Positions 23,201-34,100 of a stretch of 64,000 bases of DNA are shown in pieces. Below the pieces are notes generated by a model. It made no database searches, was not told the DNA's origin, and worked only from the letters and a program-made list of their open reading frames with translations. A program made the position numbers and the translations under genes. Source of the stretch: Roridomyces roridus (taxonomy: Eukaryota; Basidiomycota; Agaricomycetes; Agaricales; Mycenaceae); contig JARKIF010000015.1 of assembly GCA_029378245.1 (NCBI GenBank), positions 1,364,001 through 1,428,000 of the forward strand, given 5' to 3'. The number at the start of each line of letters is the position of its first letter. Position 1 is the first letter of the stretch.

Positions 23201-23509
23201 AGATGGAACGTCGACGCGAGGAGCTGCTGCAGCTCTGTGTGCTCTGGCGGAAGTCGTTAGACCGCATACCGCTACCGACAGAGCAGCAATGGGGACCGAC
23301 GGATGATGAGTTTCTGGTGTGTGAGATAGCGGAGGCTACCGCGGCCTGGGGTGATGGAGAGCGAGGACGAGGATTTGTCGGACGAGGATGAGCAGGAGGA
23401 TGAGGATGAGGCTATTTTCCACGTCGTTGCGGCGGTGGAACGGGCTGACAACCACCGAGCGGGGGACGAAGTGGACGCGCTGTCTTGGGATGACGATGCC
23501 GAATTGTAA
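20257..23509 (+). CDS. KDZ-superfamily transposase with CxC1-type cysteine cluster (apparent frameshifts)
   Basis: Catalyses cut-and-paste movement of the element. Exon 1 is 20257-20782. Exon 2 (from 20829) carries the cysteine cluster DCACAK...VDVCKCLPAPATLL followed by LFPCSPVHPSLAV. Catalytic-region signatures follow: CADAGFTQKRRR (first Asp), ILYDIACQLHRSC (second Asp), VFHAFGHRWPCQLIYHP and GKGCERFWHSISKLIAYLR (Glu). Later exons from 22039 carry alpha-helical C-terminal sequence. Two frame breaks are seen. Near 20940-20960 the sequence gccgtc-atgcc-gccgtc looks like an 11-bp duplication shifting PSLAV out of frame with AVDATLELIRE. Near 23345 the frame runs to TGA 23391, while the acidic tail typical of the family continues in another frame to TAA 23507-23509. 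The usual 100-residue segment after the cluster is also shortened. The copy may therefore be inactive. Confidence 0.85.
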
Positions 23510-23915
23510 CAGTAAATCTTCTTTTTAATATTAACTTACGCGTATGTACATTGCAGAACGCGACGCGTGTCTATTTATTTGTTGTTCATATACACAGAAG
23601 TTGGCGCGTTGTGCGTGACGCGACGCGTTGTGGGTTCAAATTATCGCACCGTAAGTAGCCAAACATGCTCCGCAGGACAGAGCTGAACGAACAATAGGTC
23701 GCGTATTCAACGGACAATGGCCGTACCGCTTGTCCCACGAGACACAGCTAAATGCATAATAGGTCGCGTGTTCGACGTACAATGGGCCGTGCCTCTTGGC
23801 CCACGAACAATACGAGAAGGACATCCCAATTTGGACACAGCAGGCTCGTCCGTCGGGTATAAAAACCGTCAAGAAATGTTCGTCCATTCCTCTGTCCCAC
23901 TCCATTCCTCTACTC

Positions 23916-24788
23916 ATGCCTGCCACACGAACCATTCCCTCGCGTACTTCCCTAACCACCACATCCGCACTTGTACAACGCCGTCTGCGGCCCCTCCCCG
24001 GCTCGCAGCACGTTGAGCTCTTCGACGTCGGTGCCACCCGTCCGGGGCGCGACGACTACACCCCAGCGACAGCAATCCTCCTCACGAAGGAGAGACTTGA
24101 CGCGCAGGCGGTGCACCAACCCACGACTTGTGTTTGCGTCGAGTGCGACCGCCCAATTTCTCTTTGGCAGTTCGGAGAATACGGGATGTCCAAAGACGAC
24201 CCGTTGAAACTCGAGTACACCTGGTTGGTCTGCAAAGGTTGTTGGCAGTACAAATGGCCGCTGAATCCGGCTGCCAATTGGGGTGACAAGCCTCAGGTGT
24301 GTGTTCCCAATGACCTTCGTTGCGCTCCGGCTTATCTGTGACGATTCAGTGCACCTGCCCCGCCGGCGTCCCTGCCGAATATCGTGATGATTGCCTCTTG
24401 CACAATGGTGAGTGTTCCTGCTTTCTGCCCCGCCCGCCGGCGCTGACGTTCATCTAGTTCCCGGAGTTGTGGCCGTCCCCTGGGGCACTCGGATCGAACG
24501 ACAAATCGGGTGGTCCGAGGCCGGGGAGGTTTTAGATCGTTGGCGCGAGCAGGCCGAGGCCCGCTGGGGTGAATTGCGGAAGATTCTGCCCTCCACTGAC
24601 CGCCGGGTGCATCGCATTCGAGCCCAAGTGGACGCGGCGTACGACCGGATTGATGAGTGGCTGGCCACTCCCCGCCATCTGTTCAAATTGCGTGAGTGTA
24701 AACCTATTCTCTCACGTCGCGCGCACTCAATTGTTCGGCAGCTCCTCCACTTGTCCTCGAGCCGCTGCCCCAGAACCGTCTTCCTTAG
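23916..24788 (+). CDS. Small Cys-rich protein of the KDZ element (zinc-binding-like)
   Basis: ATG 23916 begins a basic N-terminus (PATRTIPSRTS). The cysteine pattern is CVCVEC ... CKGC ... CTCPAG ... DDC, with WQYKWPLNPAANWGDKP between, suggesting one or two zinc knuckles. Introns at about 24297-24350 and 24408-24457 and a last one near 24692-24739 keep phase, and the gene ends at TAG 24786-24788. Last gene before the right subterminal region; the same strand as the transposase. It may be an accessory DNA-binding protein; this is inference from Cys spacing and position. Confidence 0.6.
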
Positions 24789-24989
24789 CTTATATAGCTC
24801 AACCGCCGTGCTTAGCCTTTTGGTTCATTCCTATAGTTCTTTCTACTTTACTTCTGTTGTCCCGTTGGCGTTGTATTCCAGCAATTCAATGATTTTTAAT
24901 CATCTCGTTCGAAAGTTACTTGATTCGGACGATATGGGTTGTTGTGGCGTCATGTTTGGACAGCACAGCAATCGACGAATCCGGAAATG

Positions 24990-25262
24990 CCGACTTGATT
25001 GGCAAGTTTATCATTTCGTTATTACGATTGACACCGACTGGAATTCGATTCCCCGGGGCAACCCTACACCTGGTATGCCCAGATTTTTATTGGGCAGCAC
25101 GATTATATTTTTTCAAAGATCTTTCGTTGGATGCGGCAGGGACATAGGAAGTATGAGTCGTTACCGCAGAAATGTGCATTTGGCGTACCAGTAATGTCTT
25201 TCGCCTCCATTATTCGCCGAAACCCGGTGGTCCCGCGTTCAATCCTGGCTGTCGACACCTTC
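24990..25262 (+). other. Right-side tRNA-like sequences
   Basis: B-box-like GGAATTCGATTCCCC (about 25038) and GCGTTCAATCCTGGC (about 25229) lie on the plus strand, opposite in orientation to the two relics at the left end. The block 24930-24990 is the inverted partner of 11655-11720 (shared 'ggcatttccg.attcg..gattgctgtgctg'), so the element's inverted symmetry extends well inside the terminal repeats. Confidence 0.45.
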
Positions 25263-25319
25263 AATTTTTCTTTTTGGTCAGCGTGATCATCTTTGTTTTA
25301 TCAGGCCTGCCATACACAA

Positions 25320-25790
25320 CAAAGGTGGGAATACCCACAATTAAGGAGAGCCACAGGTGGGTATACCCACCGCTGAATAGTCCCGGTGAGGATACCCACC
25401 ACCTTGGTGGGGCAAAGTGGGCATACCTCCAGTGGGCATACCCACTTGTCATGTTCCAAGAGTAGGTATCCCCACCTTGCAAACAGGAGAGTGGGGATAC
25501 CCACCTCACTGGTGGCACGGTGGTGGGGATACCCACCTCGCGTTTGGTGGAGTGAGGATACCCACCGTCAGTGTACTCCCCTTTGTGGGGATACCCGCGG
25601 TGGGTATACCCACCTCATCATGGAAAGAGTGGGGATACCCACCGTGAGTGTACTCACTGTTTGTGGGGATACCCGCGGTGGGATACCCACCTCACTTTAG
25701 AAAGAGTGGGTATACCCACAGTGAGTATGCCCACCTTGGAGATGAGACAGTGGGTATACCTACAGTGGGTACACCCCCTTTGAAATTAGT
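25320..25790. repeat. Right subterminal array of GTGGGTATACCCAC palindromes
   Basis: About 20 copies and variants (GTGGGGATACCCAC dominant, also GTGAGTGTACTCAC and GTGGGGATACCCGC). Same motif and similar density as 10725-11225, but the sequences between the motifs are not the same, so the two arrays evolved separately under a shared motif constraint. Confidence 0.8.
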
Positions 25791-26248
25791 AGGGCAGTTT
25801 ATAGAGGGTCGGCACTGTAGCGGACACGGTACAATTGTACTTTTACGGCGTAGTATGGCACCACTCTGTACCGTATCCGTACTGTACTGGGCCCGGTAGC
25901 CAGGACACCGGCAGCACTCATGGTGACCCAGATTGCACATTGGTTCTCGCATAGTTAAATTCAAAAAGGCTAGACACTAAAAGCGAAGACACTATACGAA
26001 AACCGAACAAAAAAATCACTGAAGCAAACTGGGTACCACCAACCCAGCAACAGGCATGACTGTATGGACCGTCATTTATGGCTTGAAAATATCAAAAATC
26101 AAGCTAGTTCATCAGCTACTAGCCAGCACACAAGAAAGAACCGGTACGGGATGCAAAAGGAGCTGGGCTGCTGGCACCCAGCCAGGGGCTAGCACCAGGC
26201 ACGAAAACCGCCTGTACAGCCCTGAAATTTGCCCAGCAAGCTGGGCTG

Positions 26249-26668
26249 GCACCCAGCCAGGGGCCAGCATCAGGCACGAAAACCACCCCGTACAGCCCCA
26301 AAATCCCCAAAACGAGCTGGGCTACTAGCCACCAGCCAGGGCCAGCAGCAGGCACGAAAACTGCCCCGTACAGCTGTGAAAATCCCCAAAACGAGCTGGC
26401 CTGCTAGCCACCAGCCGGGGGCCACAAGCAGGCACAAAAACCGCCCCATACAGCCCCCAGAATCGCAAAAACGAGCTGGCTCGGTGGGAGGTGGGTATAC
26501 CCACCACGCAGTGTGACGTGACATGGTGGGTATCCCCAGGTAGGTATACCCACCGCTGTGGGTGGGTGCACCACCACTGGGTATACCCACTTCCTGGGAC
26601 CTACTTAGGCCCCACCCCTCAGCCATATGTCAAGCCTAAGTAGGTAGGCTTTGAGGTAGCCTGAAGTG
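26249..26668 (-). repeat. Right terminal inverted repeat of the KDZ element
   Basis: Reverse complement of 9741-10160 with very few differences. It ends ...AGCCTGAAGTG and is followed by the target copy ACCTCGC at 26669-26675. Confidence 0.85.
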
Positions 26669-26675
26669 ACCTCGC
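26669..26675. repeat. Target site duplication, right copy (ACCTCGC)
   Basis: Identical to 9734-9740 and directly adjacent to the right terminal repeat. Confidence 0.85.
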
Positions 26676-27683
26676 ACAATTCGTGCAGGAGCTCGGGGTC
26701 GAAGAACTGCCGCCAGATTACATGAAGCGGCTGGGAGATATCTCGTTCCCTAGGCTGGTCACCCTTCGTGCCAGACTTTTCGTTGTTCGAGACGACTCGG
26801 ACGAAGTGGTCGTCCGCACGATGCAGACATTGCTGAGATGCCCACTCCTCCAATGCGTTACTATCTACTGCTATTTTCAACAAAGGGAGGATTTCTTGCG
26901 CATGTGGGACGGGTGCTCTGACAGTATTAGGCATCTGGCGTACGCTTCGGGCACTCGTTTTGACTTTGTCGTTGAACCCTCCGACGCGCATACCAGCCGT
27001 CAACGCCGTCCGATAAAGCTAGTTTCCTTCCACAGCGTCGACAGCTGCGACCGTACCGGATCCTGGCTGCTTGACCCCAGCTGCCCGTTCGACGTCTCAG
27101 GGTTGAAGGCATTCCGGTTCGACAAGCCGCTTGTTGACCCGCTTGCCACCATCTTGGCCCCGGCACTCGAAAGCCTTGAATTATTCTCTACTGGTCGTGT
27201 GTGTAATGAATGTGTTCCGTGTCCACGCCCGTGCTGATTGTCCTCGCAGGACGACAACCGCCGCGACCTCTCACCTTATTCCCGCCTCGTCCAACTGGAC
27301 ATGGATCTGAGCCTCCCCATCGACTCCAACTTCCGACTCATCCGTACGATCCTTCCAGAAAATCGATCCAAACTCAGAGTCATTCGATTCCACGCGTTCC
27401 AGTTGTACAGGGACAATGCACTGAAATTGGCGAATAAATTGTCCAGCATCCATCACGATTTTCCCAATTTGAGGATTGTGCAGATCGTAGTGTTGTTACC
27501 AAACACCCAGTTGGAGAAGAATTGGAAAAGATACTTCAGGAAGCTGGATCCAGGAATAGACTTGCAATGGGGTGCGAGTCCCGACTTTTTTTTTTTTGTT
27601 TTACAGCTCCTGACCGGAATATTTCAGAGTTCAGAGGGGATGAGCGACAGCCTTGGTATACGAAGGTTCACCTGGTTACCTGA
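26676..27683 (+). pseudogene. F-box-type gene, 3' part, separated from its start by the KDZ element
   Basis: Continues the frame interrupted at 9740: QFVQELGVEELPPDYMKRLG, then leucine-rich-like stretches (LVTLRARLFVV, PLLQCVTIYC, GLKAFRFDKPL, ALESLELFS). An intron follows at about 27199-27249, then VQLDMDLSLPIDSNFRLI and KLANKLSSIHHDFPNLRIV. A second intron with a strong poly-T tract and TTTTACAG acceptor (about 27572-27606) leads to the stop TGA 27681-27683. Such agaricomycete F-box proteins are thought to be substrate receptors for SCF ubiquitin ligases. Without its F-box end this piece should not be functional. Confidence 0.75.
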
Positions 27684-27844
27684 TGTGGTCTGTGGATTTC
27701 TACTTAGTTTTACGGCTGTTGAGCGGGCGACATGAGGCACTGCGAACACAGCCCGACTCGTGTCAGTAGATTCTGTATCACATCGACATGTGTACGATAA
27801 GCGCCCACACCTTCTTCTAGCCCACCATCTTCACCTCCACTAGA

Positions 27845-30781
27845 ATGCCGCGGCTCAAGATCTTGGCGTCTCTTCTCCGATTCATGCGTCGACTTGGCTT
27901 GCTGTCCACTCAAACATGGACTCGTCTCCTGAAAACTGGACTCTCTGTTCTGCGCGCACTCGCTACGAACCCGCAAGTCAGAGAGCTCTTCCGCTTCATA
28001 GTTCTCGGCACCATTGTCGAGACTGGTCGCAAAATCGCCGAGAAGGGAGTAGAATTCTGGCGTGAATGTCAGTCTCACGCTTTCCCAGCCACTTGATGAC
28101 TCATCCTGCATGCACAGTTTTCGTGGTAAGGAAGCACGCGGCTCTGAAATAATCCGACTCTGAATCCCCTCAAGGTGAAAGCCGAGTTTGAAATGGGCGA
28201 TTTCGCGTACGACTGGGTCATCACCTACCTCGAAAACGAGCGTCTGTGGAACGAGAGTCGATCATTCAAGGTCGTGGCGCGCAACCCGTCAAGCAGACCG
28301 CATCTTCATCAGCCGGAGTCTGGAAAACCGCTCGACGATCACCCATCGCCTTGGTACGAACCGGCAACAACGCAGAGCCCTGCGCTCTTCCGGTGGAGGG
28401 GTTACTGGATGACTGTCGTGCGTGTATTTTTTTCACTTCATTGATCACGGTAATTCTGACCGCTTGCAAAGAGCAAAAGCTCCTCTGGTCACAGCCATTA
28501 CGACCTGGAGAAAGCCGTCGGAGGGACCCTCATGATATCTTTATGGAGCCGCAACCGACACATTCTAGATGAATTCGTCTCCACCGCTCGTGAATTCTAT
28601 CTCGGCTCTCAAATTCTACCTCGTAAACAACTGGACTTCAAGTCTGAACCGGTGAGCGATGCCAACGTCCCTTTACTTGTGAGTTAACGCCTTTATAGTC
28701 GGAATCCCTCCTCACAGCCAGTTTCGTGTTCGGCGACCTTGCACATGATTGGGTCCTCGAATATCTGGTACAATGTTCACTGCTCAACAGAACCGGTCCT
28801 TATCCTGAGTAGAAATCCATGAACGCATTGGACGGTGTGATGAATCTCCTTGTCACCACGAGACAGAGCGACGCTCTATGGCAGCCATCTGGACCGCAGG
28901 ACGTCAATGCGCGGTATATCCCAGCTATAGATTCCATGGTGCGTTTCCTGTTCACCTCGCCGAGGACGGGGAAAAGTACTTGGCTGCAAGGTAAGTTCAC
29001 ATTCATTTTGGCCCTCGATGAACTGACCATTTCTACACAGTTATGATTCAACACAACGGCCTCTTTATCACGTCCGTGGCTGCGATATTCTCAATTCCTG
29101 TGATTCCACTGAGGTTCTTTGAGATAGATTGCATTCCTCGGATCGCGATATACTGTCGGATCTCGTGGACTGTGCGAAGGAGAGTTATTCAGCGAGAGAG
29201 AAAGTGTCTGTCCATCTGGTTACTGATGTACGCCCACGTCTCATTTCCTTCTCTCCGTCTAACATTGAGAATACAGAATGGCGCATGGGGCCGCACGGTC
29301 ACCAAGTCCCGCAGAGCACTCTCCACTCTCCTGCTCCCGGCGGGAACCAAGGACTTGATCCTGAACGACGCCAAGGACTTTTTGGTGGACAAGGAATGGT
29401 ACAGTCGAGCTGGTATTCCACATCGGCGAGGATATCTTCTATGTAGGACCTCCCTTACCTAACTATCAGCTCAAAACGGACTCACTCTCACTCATTCACT
29501 AGATGGAGCACCGGGTACCGGAAAAAGCTCGACTATCCACGCAATTGTGCGTCCATTGTATTTCCAATTCTTCAGCTCTTGCAAACAAATTTAGGCCGGA
29601 GAACTAGGTCTCGAAGTGAGCCCCATCCGGACAGTTCCTGTGCTCCAAGGATCGCTCACGCAACTCCAGATCTACATGATTTCGTTGTCACATCCGAGAA
29701 TGGACGACTATGTCCTCTCTCAACTCATCAGCCACACACCCTCCCGGTGCATTCTACTCCTCGAGTAAGTCAATATCCCGTCTGAACTTGCCGGCGCTGA
29801 CAAATACTCGAAGGGATATTGACTGTGCCTTCCCCTCGCGAGCCAACGCGGACGAGGACGAGGACGATGAACCAGCGGCCTCGGCGTTGATGTATCCTCC
29901 AAAATCAGCTGTCACCCTATCTGGTTTGTTGAACGTCTTGGATTCGGTGTCCAGTGAGGAGGGGCGAATCACGTTTGCCACGGTGCGCGTACTCTGCTTT
30001 TGCTCGCTACACACTGAGCCCCACATGTAGACTAACCACATCGATAATTTGGACCCTGCGTTGATCAGACCGGGGCGCATGGATTTGAAAGTGAGTCTCT
30101 GTCTCTCACCCTCCTCGGCATTGCATCCCGAACATCATTCAGATCAAATACGGCTTGGCCACTACCGATCAAATTGAAGGCGTCTTCAAGATCTTCTTCC
30201 GGCTGGGTGATCCCAACGAATTCGTGCCCGTGGAAAACATCGACGGGACTCCAATCCCACCTCCGCCACCACTCACATATACAGCGGAAGACGTCCTCCA
30301 GCACGCCACCGAGTTCGCCGCCTCCGTCCCCAGCTCGACGTTCTCTATAGCACAAATCCAAGGCTACTTGTTCACCAAAAAGCGTAACCCGCGCGGGGCG
30401 GTGGAGGGCGTTGAGGAGTGGCTTGCGGCGCAGCAGTTGGAACGCAAGTCGGTGGCGCAGGCGAATCGGAAAAGGCAGGAGGACTATGTGAGGTGGCAGG
30501 CCACGTACTTCCCACAGGGACAGCCTGGGCTGGGGCCGATGCCCATGTCGATGGCTCTAGGCGGTCAACCACCTGCGTCACGGCCGATGATGCAGGGTCC
30601 CCCTGCTGTGTGGTACCCAGTGCAGGATGAGGTTGTGATTCCCGAACCGGTGGCCCCCGGGGTGGGTGAGGCGGCTGACCTACCAAAAGGACCCGTGGAG
30701 GAGGCCGATAGCACAAAGGAAATCGACGAAATCGTCCCGACTGCAACGGTGGAAGGAGAGGAAGAAGAAACTTCCACTTAG
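27845..30781 (+). CDS. BCS1-like AAA ATPase, copy B (15 exons, about 741 aa)
   Basis: Exons 27845-28067, 28118-28125 (8-nt microexon), 28175-28417, 28472-28651, 28699-28767, 28813-28990, 29041-29071, 29128-29227, 29277-29442, 29503-29546, 29595-29615, 29670-29764, 29814-29982, 30031-30090 and 30143-30781 close in phase to 742 codons. Motifs: two tandem BCS1_N-like modules (KAEFEMGDFAYDWVI...FRWRGYWMTV and ASFVFGDLAHDWVLEYL...LHSSDRDILSDLV), GIPHRRGYLLYGAPGTGKSS (Walker A), CILLLEDIDCAF (Walker B) and LDPALIRPGRMD, then a Pro/Glu-rich tail. Exon lengths of the ATPase core (166, 44, 21, 95 and 60 nt) equal those of copy A exactly. It ends convergently 345 bp from the F-box gene at 31127-35265. 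Substrate unknown. Confidence 0.88.
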
Positions 30782-31126
30782 CTTCTAAATGAGATAAACT
30801 GGTTCTGGGGGGCTTTAGGATACACAATAAATTCATTCCTGCAGGATCTCCAGCGAGCGGATCATTTTGATAATCTTGCCGGCCGTTAAAGCGCAACCAT
30901 TCAATGAACATGCGCGCAGAACAAGTGTAGTTGCTTCGAGAGATCCCGCGCCCATGTATGTAGCCAGCTCGAGGAGTTGATGCCACCTCTGGGTCGCGCT
31001 CACACCCTCGGCAGCGAGCTGAGGGAGTGCAAAGTCATTTCCAATACACGCGCAAAGACAGAAAAGACTCTTTGGACTCGGAGAATCGGGAGTAATCATT
31101 CCATTACATAAAAGGGAATACTTGGT

Positions 31127-34100
31127 CTAGTTTCCCGATTTTGGTCCTTCCTCGTCCACATACAGCCTACGCGGCCGCCAACGACCACCTTTTTTGGTGA
31201 CTAGATGGATGTTTCGAGCGGCGAACTTATTTGCCAATTGCACCAATGCCGAGGAAGGTGGGGACACACTGTAGATGCCTTAGAACTAGGATAATAATTT
31301 AAAGATGGAAGAAACCATACTCTGAGGCCCAGTCGAAGCCATGGTGCTCAATTTCTCTGAGAGCAGGAAAGGAGCTGGGATTAAAACTTCTGAAAATCTG
31401 TAGAAGTTGCCATTCGCTACAAGGAGACAGAGAGTAGTCAGTGGGCGCCAGCCGGATGCGCGAAAAGTAATCACGCGAATTCAGCTGCCAGGATTACGAT
31501 GCGCTCGATCGAACGGTGCGGGTCACACACTTCGCGGGTATTCAAGGAGATCTACGTTGTACTTCAGCAACGGAATTGCGCAGTAAAATGAAGAACCGTA
31601 CTTCCTCTCCCCATACATAAGCGATGGTGAGGACCTTGACCGACACGCAAAGGGAGAGCATGCGAGAAGAAAGGTGAGCGGGTGTAACTGTCAGTTCCTC
31701 CAGCTTTCCGCCGTGTGTCTCGAGGAAGGGATCGTTTCGTGTCCTCACAAGGTAATCGTAGAAATGGGCGGTGCGCAGAGACGGGAGTCTGGGTCGATTT
31801 ATTAAAGGTAGAAAGAGCAAGGACTCGACCACACACACCTCATTTCGGAGATGACCTCGTGAAACGAACCGCAGGCAGCGGCAATCGACAAGTCCTTCAG
31901 TTGACTGAACACTTCGGTCATATTGGTACCCCCGGCCGTATTGAAAGCAATGTGAGACTGCCAAGTCAAGGACTGCATTTGCGGGAATTGAGCAAAAATT
32001 GCAGGGTCGATGGTTTTCTCCATGGATTCAACAATGGGAACCCGGAGTATCTGGATGCTGGCACCACAATGACGCGCCAGTTCCCGGAGGATCCTCGGAG
32101 ACCAGCGGCGACGGTCAGAGTTGAATTCGATCAAGCCAGGAACTCGAGCGAGGATTTTTTCGATGGTGACCATATCGGCGTCGTCTTCGTAGAGATCGAG
32201 GCCGAGGCGACGGACATGCAGCCCGAGGGAAGGTTGATCCACGAGGCGTTGCGCGAAGGCCTGGAACGACTGCACCGATGCAAGATGCGGATTCTCGTAG
32301 AGATAGGAAGTTCCGAGACGCTATTGACGGTGAATAGGCAACAAGGAACAGAATGGCCGAGGCTGACCGCGAAACGTTTGCATACAAGCAGATACGACCT
32401 GGCCTCGGGCGGTTCGTCGTTGTCTGCATCGTCGTTGTCCGAATCCGAGAGGCTTTGGCCTGGAGAATTAACAATATGAAAGAGGTGGAAAAGAACACGA
32501 TCCCAGATGGTGTCCTCCAGTTTTGGATCGGCAAAGAGCTGCGGAGGATAGACGAATGGTTTTGATAAAATGCCAACATGACTGTCCAAGTGCGGTCGGC
32601 GAGGAGACAAAAATTCGAACAGAGACGAATACCGAAGATCAAACAATTCTGCAAGCCTGGCATTGCTCTGCACAACCCGGACGAATCCCAGGCTCAGCCG
32701 CTTGCGGGGAGGTGCTTTGGGGCGGATTTCCTGCAGAGATGGATTGGATGCGATGGTCGAAAGGTACTCGGGTATGATGCCCCGGAAGAACAAATCCTGT
32801 TCGTAGGCCGAGAGGACGAGACTGCGAAGATTCTTCGCATCCTTCAACGGCTCAGCAACCAGTTCGTTGAAGTTCGCCTCGCCGCCCAGCGAATCGTGGG
32901 GCATCTCGAATACCCCCTAGTGGAAAGTCAGGAGACTAAGATGGAGCAGTGCTGACAAGCATGCAGATTTTCACGCCTCTTCGAGTTGTAAAATAAGCAC
33001 TCGAAGGGGCCGAGCATCATCATTTCGGCTCATCTGCACATCAAACCTAGAGTACTTGGGGAGCATTTTAATGTGCAGCACGGCGTAGGGAACGGGGGCA
33101 CCGGCTTGACTAGCTAAGGTGTACTCAATACCTCCCAAACATCACTAGTGACCCATCAATCAAACAAGCGCTAGATGTTGCACTTTCAAGGCTCCCAACG
33201 GCATGTAACTATGAATTGATCTCTGTGATGGATCGCAACGGACCGGACTGGATTCTCCCGGCAACTAACCAATTGAACCGTGGTCACGATCAGCCACTTG
33301 CCGATCGGCGGTGGAATATTCCGAGGTGTTGACCTGAGCCGTCGGCCAAGTAACTTCCCGCGCATAATCACGGAGCTCGGAGCAGGGCGTTGACAGGTGT
33401 CAAACTTGACACGCGCTGTTCTTTTGAGCTGCTCGCGTTGAACACAGAGGCTGAAGGGACATTGTGGGAGTGGAGGAATATGGGAGTTGGTGTTGAATTA
33501 GAGGAGGTGCTATAGACGAGAGACCAGAGGGTGCGGCAGGACTGAAGTTGACATCGGAGGGACACGGAGGTTTCTATCAAGAATTTCACACGCGGGCACG
33601 GAATACCGAGTGGGACTGACACTCGGATCCTCGGAACACAACTTTTGTATTGGCGGCACGGCAACTCGATCAGCGGCACCGATGGTTATTTATTCTTACC
33701 CGTGTTCTATGTGGATTGCAGCAAATGTATAAAAGCCCTATAGTATGTAGCAGTAAGGTAGACAACTTTGGGGTACTAGTCCCGGCCGTTCCTGTATTTG
33801 CACGCACGCCCGAAATTATATCCGGTTCTTGGTTGGCTCTTCATCATCGCCCTGGGCTTCGTCTCAGTGACCCGTGACTCGTTGGACTTGTGTTTGGATT
33901 AGGATTTGGACTCGGTACCCGGTTTGGATTGGATTTGGCTGTGCACGTTGGTTGGAAAGATAGGACTTGGTCTGGAATTGGATTCGGTTAGGGTCTGGTT
34001 GGGATTCGGTCTTGTGCACGCCTGAAAATACACATTTTCCGTTCATAAAACAAAGTCAGTTCAGCTTGAGCCTAGCTCGCTGCTGCATCCGTGTGTGGTT

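Larger units (their letters stand above)
9741..26668. mobile_element. 16.9-kb KDZ-type DNA transposon with four genes
   Basis: Bounded by inverted repeats starting CACTTCAGGCTACCTCAAAG at both ends and by a 7-bp target duplication. Inside, in order: a long terminal repeat with internal tandem units, an array of GTGGGTATACCCAC-like palindromes, tRNA-like sequences, then genes at 11799-15639 (-), 17347-19892 (+), 20257-23509 (+, transposase) and 23916-24788 (+), then the mirror image of the subterminal blocks. The transposase has the CxC1-type cysteine cluster and the three acidic positions of the Kyakuja-Dileera-Zisupton superfamily. No TET/JBP dioxygenase, which some fungal KDZ elements carry, was recognised. 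The near-identity of the two terminal repeats suggests recent transposition, yet two genes show frame lesions. Confidence 0.9.

Noticed and set aside
9741..26668. Search for a TET/JBP dioxygenase in the KDZ element, since some fungal KDZ elements carry one.
   Set aside because: No HxD...H iron-binding signature in a plausible exon set; the genes present are the acidic, KOW-like, transposase and Cys-rich ones.
31715..32479. A 254-codon plus-strand open frame.
   Set aside because: Antisense to exons 3-5 of the F-box gene, whose phase-closed model is supported by two paralogues.
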